Below, piece after piece: positions 57,040 through 64,000 of a stretch of DNA of 64,000 nt. The notes under the pieces are model-generated. The model searched no databases. It worked only from the letters and a program-made list of their open reading frames with translations, and was not told where the DNA came from. Numbering within the stretch: position 1 is the stretch's first letter; every line of letters begins with the position of its first letter. Made by a program: the position numbers and the translations under genes. Source of the DNA: Chitinilyticum piscinae (GTDB taxonomy: Bacteria; Pseudomonadota; Gammaproteobacteria; Burkholderiales; Chitinibacteraceae); NCBI RefSeq assembly GCF_015223195.1, contig NZ_JADFUA010000006.1, forward strand, positions 62,001-126,000. Reading direction: 5' to 3'.

Positions 57040-57462
57040 ATGACGGAGAGTGTGGAGTTCGCGCTGTATGTGGGCGCCAAGCTGCTGGCGTATGCCGCCT
57101 GGGCTGGGCTTGGTCTGCGCTTGCTGCGCGGTCGGGCGACCCTATCGGGGGCGCTGGGCTTTGGCCTGCTGCGCCTGGCGCTGGGCGTGGTGTTCGGCGT
57201 GACTATTTTCGTGGTTTACCACCCGCAGGCCGGGCGGGATCTGCTGCTGGATTATGTGCTGATCTATGTGCCGGTGCGCTGGCTGGAGTGGTCGCTGCTG
57301 GCTTTGCTGATGGTGCCGCAGCGGCCGGGGTGGTTGTTGCCGCGGGATGGGCGGCAGATTGCCTGGCGGCTCGGGGGGATTGTGCTGTCGTTTGCCGTGG
57401 ACATGCTGCTGTATCCGGGTAGCAGCGCCAGCCGTTTCTGTGTCGGGCGTTGCCTGTGCTGA
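57040..57462 (+). CDS. hypothetical membrane protein
   Basis: This 140-residue hydrophobic protein has about four membrane segments (about 5-28, 38-60, 75-92, 108-125). GGGAGATGTGGA precedes ATG 57040. I recognise no family. Its stop abuts the stop of the convergent methyltransferase gene within the palindrome TGATCA, so neither gene has room for a terminator there. Both membrane character and the ribosome site argue that it is real. Confidence 0.6.
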   Translation: MTESVEFALYVGAKLLAYAAWAGLGLRLLRGRATLSGALGFGLLRLALGVVFGVTIFVVYHPQAGRDLLLDYVLIYVPVRWLEWSLLALLMVPQRPGWLLPRDGRQIAWRLGGIVLSFAVDMLLYPGSSASRFCVGRCLC

Positions 57463-57927
57463 TCAAAGCCAGCGCCGCACTTGCTGGCAATAGGCCTGAT
57501 ACGCCGCGCCAAAGCGCGCGGTCAGTGCACGCTCTTCCGGAATGATCTGAAAACGGTTCAGGTAATACACAAAGGCCGGCAGCAGCGGCAGGCATGCCAG
57601 ATTGGCCAGGTATTCAAACCAGGCCAGCAAGAGCAGCAGAAATCCCAGATAGATCGGATTGCGGCTGATGCGAAAGAGCCCCTTGGTGATCAGCGTGTCT
57701 GCCTGGGCCGGCTGGCGTGGGTCCAGCGTGGTTCGGGCGCGACGGAAAAAAACCGCGCTGCCGAACACCAGCAGCAGTCCGGCCAGTGCCAGCAGTAGCG
57801 CGGTGACGCCATGCATGGGAAGCACGATCTGCAGGCCGGGCAGGGCGGTAGCCAGTCCCCACATCAGCAGGCCGACCACTGCGGTCAGCGGCATGGGCAT
57901 GATTTTCAGTTCCAGTGCGTGCAGCAT
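57463..57927 (-). CDS. isoprenylcysteine carboxyl methyltransferase (ICMT/PEMT-like) family protein
   Basis: This 154-residue membrane protein has four hydrophobic segments and the C-terminal ICMT motif: KGLFRISRNPIYLGFLLLLLAWF, then PEERALTARFGAAYQAYCQQVRRW. It resembles SAM-dependent methyltransferases of lipids or isoprenylated compounds. ATG 57927 with GGAG upstream is preferred over a longer frame. Bacterial members have mostly unknown substrates. Confidence 0.83.
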   Translation of the reverse strand: MLHALELKIMPMPLTAVVGLLMWGLATALPGLQIVLPMHGVTALLLALAGLLLVFGSAVFFRRARTTLDPRQPAQADTLITKGLFRISRNPIYLGFLLLLLAWFEYLANLACLPLLPAFVYYLNRFQIIPEERALTARFGAAYQAYCQQVRRWL

Positions 57928-58000
57928 GGGTGGCTCCGCCGAGTTGAGCGCGTCAGTCTGCCAGAGTTTGTCTGGCTTGTCCGGCAGGGGCGAAATGACG

Positions 58001-58024
58001 AAGGGCCGGATTAATCCGGCCCTT
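58001..58024. terminator. 24-bp perfect palindrome between terC and the ICMT gene
   Basis: AAGGGCCGGATT and its exact complement form a hairpin with a short loop, 66 bp past the terC stop. Neither strand has a good T run (CGTCATTT on the minus strand), so termination is probably partial. Confidence 0.55.
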
Positions 58025-58090
58025 TGTGGGTATCGCCACCTCACCCTGCTAGCGCATGGCTTTCGGGGTTAAGGGGCTAGGTGTATGTGG

Positions 58091-59044
58091 TCAGTGCTTT
58101 TCCGGGATCGGCTCGCCGCGCGTCTTGTACAGCGAGTACAGCACGCCAGCCAGCAGCAGGCCGAAGGTGACGCTCAGCGAAATCACCGACGGAATCTTGA
58201 TGCTCATGTATACCAGACCGATCTTTACGCCAATGAACACCAGTACCACCGCCAGTGCGTATTTGAGGTAGTGGAAGCGGTGCACCATTGCGGCCAGCGC
58301 GAAATACAGCGCCCGCAGACCCAGAATCGCGAAGATGTTCGAGGTGTAGACGATGAATGGATCTTGGGTGATCGCAAAGATCGCCGGGATGGAGTCGACC
58401 GCGAACACCAGATCGGCGCCTTCGACCATCAGCAGTGCCAGAAACAGCGGTGTGGCGACGCGGCCGGCTTTCTCGCCGATGCTGCTGCCTTCGACAAAGA
58501 ACTGGTTGCCGTGCAGCTTGGGCGTCATGCGCAGATGATTTTTCAGCCACTGGTAGAGCTTCATGTTCTCGACGCTGGGTTCTTCATCCTTGGCGAACAG
58601 CATCTTCACGCCGGTAAATACCAGGAACGCACCGAAGACCAGCAGAATCCAGTTGAATTGGTTCACCAGCGTGGCACCCAGACCGATCATGATGGCGCGC
58701 ATCACGATGGCACCCAGAATGCCCCAGAACAGCACACGGTGCTGGTATTCGCGCGGGATGGCCAGTGCGGTGAAGATCAGCGAAATCACGAAGACGTTAT
58801 CCATCGACAGCGATTTTTCGACCAGAAAGCCGGTGTAGTAATCCATGCCGGCCTGCGCGCCCTTGCTCCACCACACATAGCCACCAAAGGCCAGACCGGC
58901 GGCAATGTAGAAGGCTGACAGCTTCAGGCTCTCTGCCACGCTGATTTCATGGCTGTCCTTGTGCAGCACGCCCAGATCGAAGACCAGCAGGGTAATCACC
59001 ACGACGGCGAACACGACCCATGGCAAGTACAGTGCAAAATCCAT
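58091..59044 (-). CDS. TerC family integral membrane protein
   Basis: This 317-residue protein has about nine membrane segments and the TerC acidic motifs FLVEKSLSMDNVFVISLIF and VEGADLVFAVDSIPAIFAIT. TerC/Alx proteins are linked to manganese export and pH or tellurite response. ATG 59044 with AGGAAATGAG upstream is chosen; the longer open frame overlaps tatD and is spurious. It is divergent from tatD. Confidence 0.92.
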   Translation of the reverse strand: MDFALYLPWVVFAVVVITLLVFDLGVLHKDSHEISVAESLKLSAFYIAAGLAFGGYVWWSKGAQAGMDYYTGFLVEKSLSMDNVFVISLIFTALAIPREYQHRVLFWGILGAIVMRAIMIGLGATLVNQFNWILLVFGAFLVFTGVKMLFAKDEEPSVENMKLYQWLKNHLRMTPKLHGNQFFVEGSSIGEKAGRVATPLFLALLMVEGADLVFAVDSIPAIFAITQDPFIVYTSNIFAILGLRALYFALAAMVHRFHYLKYALAVVLVFIGVKIGLVYMSIKIPSVISLSVTFGLLLAGVLYSLYKTRGEPIPEKH

Positions 59045-59139
59045 TAGCTCATTTCCTGTATTGTGTTGTCTGTGGCACGGCGATGCCTGCGGCATGCCGG
59101 CCCACTGCGAATGATAGTCCAGAACGTGAAAGGTTCCTG

Positions 59140-59934
59140 ATGCCCTGTAACGACACGTTAATCGATAGCCATTGTCACCTGGATGCTCCCGAGTTTGCCG
59201 CCGATCTGGCCGCGGTGATCGCCCGCTCGCGCGAGGCCGGGGTCCGGCACTGGGTGGTGCCGGCGGTGACGGCAGCAAGCTTTGCGACGACGCAGGCCAT
59301 GGCGTTGCGGTTTGGCGCCTGGCCGGCGTATGGCTTGCATCCGCTGTATATCCAACAGCACCGTGACGACGACTTGGCGTTGCTGGCGCACTGGCTCGCC
59401 GGACGCGATGATGCGCCCTTGCCCGTGGCTGTTGGCGAAATCGGGCTGGATGGCTACGTGCCCGGCCTGGACATGGCACGGCAGCTGCAGTTTTTCGAAG
59501 CGCAACTCAAACTGGCGCGCGATCTGGATCTGCCGGTGATCGTGCACATCCGCCGCAGCCAGGATCTGGTGCTCAAGGCCTTGCGCAAATGGCGGGTCAA
59601 AGGCGGTATCGCGCATGCCTTCAACGGCAGCCGCCAGCAGGCGGATGAATTTCTCAAGCTGGGTTTTGTGCTGGGCTTTGGTGGCGCGATGACCTATAGC
59701 GGCTCGCAGCGCATCCGCAAGCTGGCCAGTGAATTGCCGCTCGATGCCATCGTGCTGGAAACCGACGCGCCCGACATCCCGCCTGCCTGGCTGGCTGGCC
59801 CGCCCCCTACCCGCAACGAGCCGGCCGAGCTGCCGCGCATTGCCGCCGAACTGGCACAATTGCGGCAGCTAGCGTTGCCTGAGGTTATCCGGGTGACCTC
59901 GGCCAATGTCAGGCGGGTGCTGGCGCTGCCCTGA
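59140..59934 (+). CDS. TatD family metal-dependent hydrolase
   Basis: This 264-residue TIM-barrel hydrolase has the metal ligands DSHCHLD (near residue 10), GEIGLD (near 95), VIVHIR (near 135), AFNGS (near 160) and ETDAP (near 210). TatD proteins are Mg-dependent nucleases of DNA repair and turnover. ATG 59140 with AAAGG upstream is preferred. The sequence is closest to the YjjV-like branch by its HIR motif, but this is a judgement by eye. Confidence 0.88.
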   Translation: MPCNDTLIDSHCHLDAPEFAADLAAVIARSREAGVRHWVVPAVTAASFATTQAMALRFGAWPAYGLHPLYIQQHRDDDLALLAHWLAGRDDAPLPVAVGEIGLDGYVPGLDMARQLQFFEAQLKLARDLDLPVIVHIRRSQDLVLKALRKWRVKGGIAHAFNGSRQQADEFLKLGFVLGFGGAMTYSGSQRIRKLASELPLDAIVLETDAPDIPPAWLAGPPPTRNEPAELPRIAAELAQLRQLALPEVIRVTSANVRRVLALP

Positions 59935-59960
59935 GCCGCTCGAAAATTCGCTGTGCGGGT

Positions 59961-60380
59961 TCAGATATGGCCGTAGGCGTGCCGCTTCATCGTGTGGGCC
60001 ATCAGCCGGTACACATCCACCCAGGCCTGGCGCAATTCGGGAGTCCATTGCTCGCCAAGACCGGTTTTCAAGGTATACAGCAGGGCATTGCCGACCGGGG
60101 TGTAGTGTTCGGGCTTGACGCCATATTGCACATGTTTGGCGGCGATGCTCTGCAATACCGGGACCAGCTTGTCGAGATCATTCAAGCCGTTGACGGCGGC
60201 CTTCAGTGCCCCCATCAGCATTTTTCCCTGCTCCGGGATCGGACGCTTGAACAGGGGGCGCACTTCCGGCGCATATTCGAACAGCTTGTTGTAAAAAATG
60301 ACGGCAGCCTTGTCGGCAATCGGTTCGACCTGATGAAAACTGTGCCTGATCAGCTCGATTTGTCGCGGTGAAATGCTCAT
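59961..60380 (-). CDS. single-domain globin (bacterial hemoglobin)
   Basis: This 139-residue globin resembles Vitreoscilla hemoglobin. The proximal haem ligand is His92 (KPEHYTPVG), the distal region PIPEQGKML carries a Gln, and the C-terminus is WVDVYRLMAHTMKR. No reductase domain is fused. Such globins bind oxygen or detoxify nitric oxide with a partner reductase. GGAGGCACAGCGC precedes ATG 60380. It is convergent with tatD. Confidence 0.9.
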   Translation of the reverse strand: MSISPRQIELIRHSFHQVEPIADKAAVIFYNKLFEYAPEVRPLFKRPIPEQGKMLMGALKAAVNGLNDLDKLVPVLQSIAAKHVQYGVKPEHYTPVGNALLYTLKTGLGEQWTPELRQAWVDVYRLMAHTMKRHAYGHI

Positions 60381-60528
60381 GCGCTGTGCCTCCTTGTGCG
60401 GAGCTCCAACTATAGCCAGCGTACCTGGCTTTGCCGTGTGCCGATCAGGGTAAACGGCACTGCGGTTGCATCAGTTACTACGTTACGATCGTGTGGAACA
60501 AGTGTGATTGCCATGGAGTGTGCAAACG

Positions 60529-61055
60529 ATGAGGGACTGGGATCGCCTGAAAGTGCGCGGAGCGAGACCTGCGGATTTGGTCGAGATTGTCGCGATCTAC
60601 AACAGTACGGTGGCATCAAGACAGGTGACTGCGGATACCGAACCCGTCACGGTTGCCAGCCGTGAGGCCTGGTTTGCCGCGCACCAGTGCGCCGAGCGCC
60701 CGCTGTGGGTGGTCGAGGATGGGGCGGGTTTGCTGGGGTGGCTGTCGTTTTCCAGCTTTTACGGCCGTCCCGCGTATGCCGGGACCGCCGAGGTCAGCAT
60801 CTACCTGCATGAGCGTGCCCGTGGCAAGGGGCTGGGGCGCTGGTTGCTGGATGAGGCGCTGCGTGCGGCGCCGGCTCTGGGCCTGCATACCCTGCTGGGC
60901 TTTATCTTCGGGCACAACCGGCCGAGTATTGCGTTGTTCGAGCAGGCGGGGTTTACGACTTGGGGGATGCTGCCGCGGGTGGCGGTGCTGGATGGGCTGG
61001 AGCGGGATTTGCTGATTCTGGGGTGCCGCATCGCAGAGGATGCGAGCGTGGGGAG

Positions 61056-61077
<22 letters not shown>
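60529..61077 (+). CDS. GNAT family N-acetyltransferase (phosphinothricin acetyltransferase-like)
   Basis: This 182-residue acetyltransferase has the GNAT acetyl-CoA motif ARGKGLGRWLLDEAL (near residue 100) and the early pattern RPADLVEIVAIYNSTVA and the PAT-like SFYGRPAYAGTAEVSIYL. GGAG 11 nt before ATG 60529 supports the start. Its last seven codons overlap the 3' end of tRNA-Thr on the other strand. PAT-like enzymes acetylate phosphinothricin or methionine sulfone; the native substrate is unknown. Confidence 0.87.
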
Positions 61078-61130
<53 letters not shown>

Positions 61131-61248
61131 AACACTGCAGTGACACTGCAAGAAGGCCGCGATTATACGGGGTTGCTGCGGTTTGGCAAGCGAAAGCACA
61201 TGTTCTAGGCTGGCAGCACGATCTGTTTTCATTAGTCCCCGTGTCATC

Positions 61249-61647
61249 ATGCAAATGCAGCAACATGGTCAATTCGATCTCTACTGGCAAGGCGATGTGC
61301 TGGTGGTGCGCTATTTCGGCCAGTGGAATCGCCAGGCCAGCGAAGCCTTGCATGCCAGTGTCCGTGGCCAGTGGCAGCAGCGCGGCGGGCGGCCGTGGGG
61401 CATGCTCAGTGATCTGCGCGAGTGGGGCGGGGCAACCCCGGACGCGCTCGACGCGTGGTGGGCGTTCTTTGCCGATGCCGCCAGACACGACCTGCTTGCC
61501 GTGACGGACATTCTGCCTTCGCTGGTCCATGAGCTCATGGTTCGCACCATCGCGGAGAAGGCGGGCAGCCTGGCGCGTTACCGCAATAGTCACACGATCG
61601 ATGAAGCACTGGCGTGGCTGCACGCACAAGGGCTGTCCACCACTTAG
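61249..61647 (+). CDS. hypothetical protein, possible STAS/SpoIIAA-like fold
   Basis: This 132-residue soluble protein (MQMQQHGQFDLYWQGDVLVVRYFGQW...) has alternating strands and helices. The pattern of a strand pair, a helix and then WGMLSDLREWG resembles STAS/SpoIIAA-like proteins, but the match is loose and I cannot assign it. ATG 61249 has no strong ribosome site. It stands alone 118 bp after the tRNA start. Confidence 0.6.
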   Translation: MQMQQHGQFDLYWQGDVLVVRYFGQWNRQASEALHASVRGQWQQRGGRPWGMLSDLREWGGATPDALDAWWAFFADAARHDLLAVTDILPSLVHELMVRTIAEKAGSLARYRNSHTIDEALAWLHAQGLSTT

Positions 61648-61769
61648 ACTGCCATTGATCCACCGCAAGTGAAATCGGACACACGGCTATTGACCGTCCC
61701 GCGGGTCTACCAGAGACTTCCTTACAAACTGGATCCAAGGCAGATCCAGGCGGATGAGGATGAGTCAAA

Positions 61770-62171
61770 ATGAGCAGTGCGGAACTGATACGGCAGAAGC
61801 TGCAGGCTGCCCGTATGCGGCGGCTTGGGCGGGTCAATGATCTGGCAGGGCTGCAACAGCGGCTGGATTACCTGTTCGAGGGCAAGACACCTGGGGCGAA
61901 TGCCTGTGGGCAGCACCAGCTGGTTTTTTTCCTGCCAACACCGCTGGACGAACTGGTGCAAACCCTGCAGCGCAAGACCGGAGCGCAAGGCTGGCGTGAT
62001 GTTGACGACTTCATCTGGGCTTTCGAGGATGAGAGTGGGAATTACACACTGACACTGCAAAGCGCGCGCAGCCAGTGTCTGGTGGTGGCCTCGGTCATTT
62101 CCCTGGCGCAGGATCTGCCACCGGCCGGTAATGCGGCTCCGGACGAGCTCGAACTGGAAGTCGACGGCTGA
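61770..62171 (+). CDS. hypothetical protein
   Basis: This 133-residue soluble, acidic protein (MSSAELIRQKLQAARMRRLGRVNDL...) has no signal peptide or membrane segment. GAGGATGAGTC precedes ATG 61770, a good ribosome site. I recognise no family. It lies between the STAS-like hypothetical gene and the GbsR regulator and shows no coupling with either. Confidence 0.6.
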   Translation: MSSAELIRQKLQAARMRRLGRVNDLAGLQQRLDYLFEGKTPGANACGQHQLVFFLPTPLDELVQTLQRKTGAQGWRDVDDFIWAFEDESGNYTLTLQSARSQCLVVASVISLAQDLPPAGNAAPDELELEVDG

Positions 62172-62226
62172 TTCACGTTGTTGGGTGATTGTGTGTGAGG
62201 CTTGCATTGTGCGCTACTTTGTATTT

Positions 62227-62250
62227 TAATTTCTGTAAAGACAGAAATTA
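62227..62250. promoter_or_regulatory. palindromic operator before the GbsR-type gene
   Basis: TAATTTCTGT-AAAG-ACAGAAATTA is a perfect 10-bp inverted repeat ending 10 bp before the ATG of the regulator. Its core TTTCTGT-N4-ACAGAAA recurs at 63224-63241. Confidence 0.75.
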
Positions 62251-62260
62251 AGGAAAGGCA

Positions 62261-62809
62261 ATGCAGCTCAGTCCTACCATGCAGAAATACATCCTCCACT
62301 GGGGGGAAATGGGAACCCGCTGGGGGGTAAACCGCACCGTCGCACAGATCCATGCGCTGCTGTATCTGGCCAACCGGCCGCTCAATGCCGAGGACATCTG
62401 CGAGACGCTGGGGGTGGCGCGTTCCAATGTCAGCAACAGCCTGAAAGAACTGCAGTCCTGGGGGCTGATCCGCGTGCAGCATGTGCTGGGTGACCGGCGC
62501 GATCATTTTGTTGCCTTGCAGGACGTCTGGGAAATCTTCCGGTTGATCACCGAGGAGCGCAAGCGCCGCGAGCTGGACCCGACGCTCTCGGTGCTGCGCG
62601 AATGCGCGATCGAGGCCGAAAGTGATCCGCTGATCGAAGCCGCCACCCGCGTAAAGATGGACAAGGTGCTCGAGTTTCTGGAGCTGCTGCTGTCCGGTTA
62701 TGACGACTTCAAGCACTTGCCTCCCGGTGTTGTGCTCAAGCTGCTGAAGATGGGCAGCAAGCTCGGCCAGCTGGCGGCGATGTTTGGCAATGACGAGGAG
62801 CAGAAATGA
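62261..62809 (+). CDS. GbsR/MarR-family transcriptional regulator
   Basis: This 182-residue regulator has a winged helix (about 25-90, LYLANRPLNAEDICETLGVARSNVSNSLKELQSWGL) and a C-terminal helical dimer region. The early HWGEMGTRWGVNRTVAQIHALLYL is typical of GbsR-like proteins. AGGAAAGG precedes ATG 62261, and a palindromic operator lies in the leader, so it probably represses itself. Its stop overlaps the next start (ATGA). It probably controls the downstream DCC-family and epimerase genes. The ligand is unknown. Confidence 0.87.
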   Translation: MQLSPTMQKYILHWGEMGTRWGVNRTVAQIHALLYLANRPLNAEDICETLGVARSNVSNSLKELQSWGLIRVQHVLGDRRDHFVALQDVWEIFRLITEERKRRELDPTLSVLRECAIEAESDPLIEAATRVKMDKVLEFLELLLSGYDDFKHLPPGVVLKLLKMGSKLGQLAAMFGNDEEQK

Positions 62810-63216
62810 GGCATTACACCATCTATTACGACCGCGCCTGCCCGCTGTGCCGCGCGGAAATCCATCGCCTGAAGCGCCTGGACCGCAAGGGCGCGCTGAC
62901 GCTGGTCGACGCCAGCGCGGCGGATTTCGTGGCGCCGGCCGGCGTCAGCGTCGAGGACATGCTGACGCGCCTGCATGTGCGCGACGCCTCCGGCAATTGG
63001 CTGGTGGGCATTGATGCGATTGCGGCAATCTACCGCGCCATCGGCCATGGTCGCGTGTGGGCCACACTGCTGGTGTGGCGCCCGCTGCGCCCGCTGATGA
63101 GCCGTGCCTATTTGTTGCTGGCCAATAACCGCCAGCGCGTTAGCGGCTGGTTAGGCATGCGCCGCGATCCCCCCGCGCGTTGCGAGGGCGGTGTGTGTCG
63201 TGGCGATTTTTTGTGA
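62806..63216 (+). CDS. thiol-disulfide oxidoreductase, DCC (DUF393) family
   Basis: This 136-residue protein has the N-terminal motif YYDRACPLCRAEI, the DxxCxxC core of the DCC family, with thioredoxin-like folding. A second Cys cluster is at the C-terminus (RCEGGVCRGDF). Function is not established; redox activity is inferred from the CxxC. It is translationally coupled to the regulator gene. Confidence 0.87.
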   Translation: MRHYTIYYDRACPLCRAEIHRLKRLDRKGALTLVDASAADFVAPAGVSVEDMLTRLHVRDASGNWLVGIDAIAAIYRAIGHGRVWATLLVWRPLRPLMSRAYLLLANNRQRVSGWLGMRRDPPARCEGGVCRGDFL

Positions 63217-63223
63217 TTTGTTG

Positions 63224-63241
63224 TTTCTGTTTCGACAGAAA
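63224..63241. promoter_or_regulatory. second palindromic operator, before the epimerase gene
   Basis: TTTCTGT-TTCG-ACAGAAA is a perfect 7-bp inverted repeat with the same core and 4-nt spacer as the site at 62227-62250, 33 bp before ATG 63275. Confidence 0.7.
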
Positions 63242-63274
63242 TAAAAGAATGCAAGAAGCATGAAGGAGAACGCC

Positions 63275-64000
63275 ATGCGGGTTCTGGTGTGTGGAGCAAG
63301 TGGCCTGATCGGTGCGGCGCTGGTAGGGCGCCTGCTGGAGCGCGGCCATCGGCCGGTGCTGTTGCAGCGCCGCCCGGCCCCTGTGCCTGTCGGCTGCGAG
63401 GCGGTGGCGGGTGATTTTGCGCGGGTGGCTTCGCCCGCCGATTGCCTGCCCTGGCTGGAAGGTGTCGACGCGGTAGTCAACGCGGTCGGGATCTTCCGCG
63501 AGTCGGCCGGCGCGAGCTTTGCGCAGATTCACCAGCACGCGCCGGCCTGCTTGTTTGAAGCGTGTGCGCAAGCCGGCGTACGGCGTGTGGTGCAGGTTTC
63601 CGCGCTGGGCGCGGCGCCGGATGCGGTGACTGAGTACTGGCGCAGCAAGGGCAGGGCGGAGCAGGTCTTGCAGGCGCGGGGGCTGGACTGGCGCATCGTT
63701 CGCCCGTCGCTGGTGCTGGCCGATGATGGGCGCAGCAGCAGGCAATTCGCCGCGCTGGCCAGCCTGCCGCTGTTGCCAGATTTGGCTGGCTGCCGGCCGG
63801 TGCAGCCGGTGCTGCTTGCCGATGTGGTCGATGCACTGCTTGAACTGATTGAGAACGACGCACCGCCGCAGCGCTGCGTCGATGCCGTCGGCCCGCAGGC
63901 GCTGGGCCTGGGCGAGTATCTGGCGCTGCTGCGCCGGAACATGGGCCTGCCGAAGGCAAGAGTCATCAGGGTATCGGCCTTGAGCCAAAATTGGACAGCG
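63275..64000 (+). CDS. NAD(P)-binding epimerase/NmrA-like protein, cut by the window end
   Basis: The first 242 residues are visible. The Rossmann motif is at the N-terminus (MRVLVCGASGLIGAALVGRLLERGHRPV) and the pattern VDAVVNAVGIFRES, RRVVQVSALGA and YWRSKGRAEQVLQARGLDWRIVRPSLVL fits the atypical short-chain dehydrogenase/NDUFA9-like group. AAGGAG precedes ATG 63275. It follows the DCC gene behind its own copy of the operator. The frame is open to the last base. Confidence 0.85.
   Translation, partial: MRVLVCGASGLIGAALVGRLLERGHRPVLLQRRPAPVPVGCEAVAGDFARVASPADCLPWLEGVDAVVNAVGIFRESAGASFAQIHQHAPACLFEACAQAGVRRVVQVSALGAAPDAVTEYWRSKGRAEQVLQARGLDWRIVRPSLVLADDGRSSRQFAALASLPLLPDLAGCRPVQPVLLADVVDALLELIENDAPPQRCVDAVGPQALGLGEYLALLRRNMGLPKARVIRVSALSQNWTA

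Overview
The window is one continuous stretch of a Gram-negative, motile, probably aerobic betaproteobacterial chromosome. The evidence is an outer-membrane lipid-transport system, periplasmic binding proteins, FlhF/FlhG polar-type flagellar genes, a hom-thrC pair downstream of an alaA-type aminotransferase, and rpmB-rpmG. Overall flavour and base composition suggest order Neisseriales (Chromobacterium/Chitinibacter-like), but that is an inference. No phage, transposase, integrase or CRISPR array is visible. This is core chromosome with a few unusual features.

Layout. 1-4.4 kb (minus strand): a lipid cluster resembling E. coli ynbA-ynbB-ynbC, with a PlsC-like acyltransferase inserted. 4.5-7.2 kb: sulfur genes (cysB, a TauE/SafE exporter, an APS-reductase-type cysH). 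7.3-15.2 kb: a sugar uptake cluster with a BadF/BadG-type sugar kinase, a GntR/HutC regulator, two tandem binding proteins, two permeases and an ATPase, probably for an amino sugar or oligosaccharide. 15.3-19.4 kb (minus): alaA, hom, thrC. 19.5-31.9 kb: a small Mth938-like protein, then acetate genes (acs; actP with its DUF485 partner) around a large hybrid histidine kinase, an exonuclease, a CBS/nucleotidyltransferase protein and a LysR regulator. 32.0-34.9 kb: rpmG, rpmB, ftsK. 35.0-51.5 kb: flagellar genes in two divergent arms. The minus arm is flhB-flhA, flhF-flhG, a complete MCE lipid transporter (permease, ATPase, MlaD, lipoprotein), fliA and a MotA/MotC stator gene. The plus arm is fliK-L-M-N-O-P-Q-R. 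51.6-54.6 kb: folE2, a small membrane protein, recQ. 54.6-64 kb: a possible small RNA, a PIG-L deacetylase, DUF475 and TerC membrane proteins, tatD, a globin, a GNAT acetyltransferase overlapping tRNA-Thr(GGT), and a GbsR-type regulator followed by a DCC-family oxidoreductase and an NAD(P)-epimerase gene cut by the window end.

The most interesting signals are five. (1) A family of about 49-nt intergenic palindromes bounded by GGGTAT...ATACCC, one of them directly abutting the thrC start codon. (2) A FlhG that keeps its FlhF-stimulating N-terminal motif but has lost both P-loop lysines. (3) An MCE lipid transporter translationally coupled to flhG inside the flagellar run. (4) Two copies of the palindrome TTTCTGT-N4-ACAGAAA in front of the GbsR-type regulator and the epimerase, suggesting a small self-controlled regulon. 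(5) A promoter-to-terminator unit of about 90 nt after recQ that could encode a small RNA.
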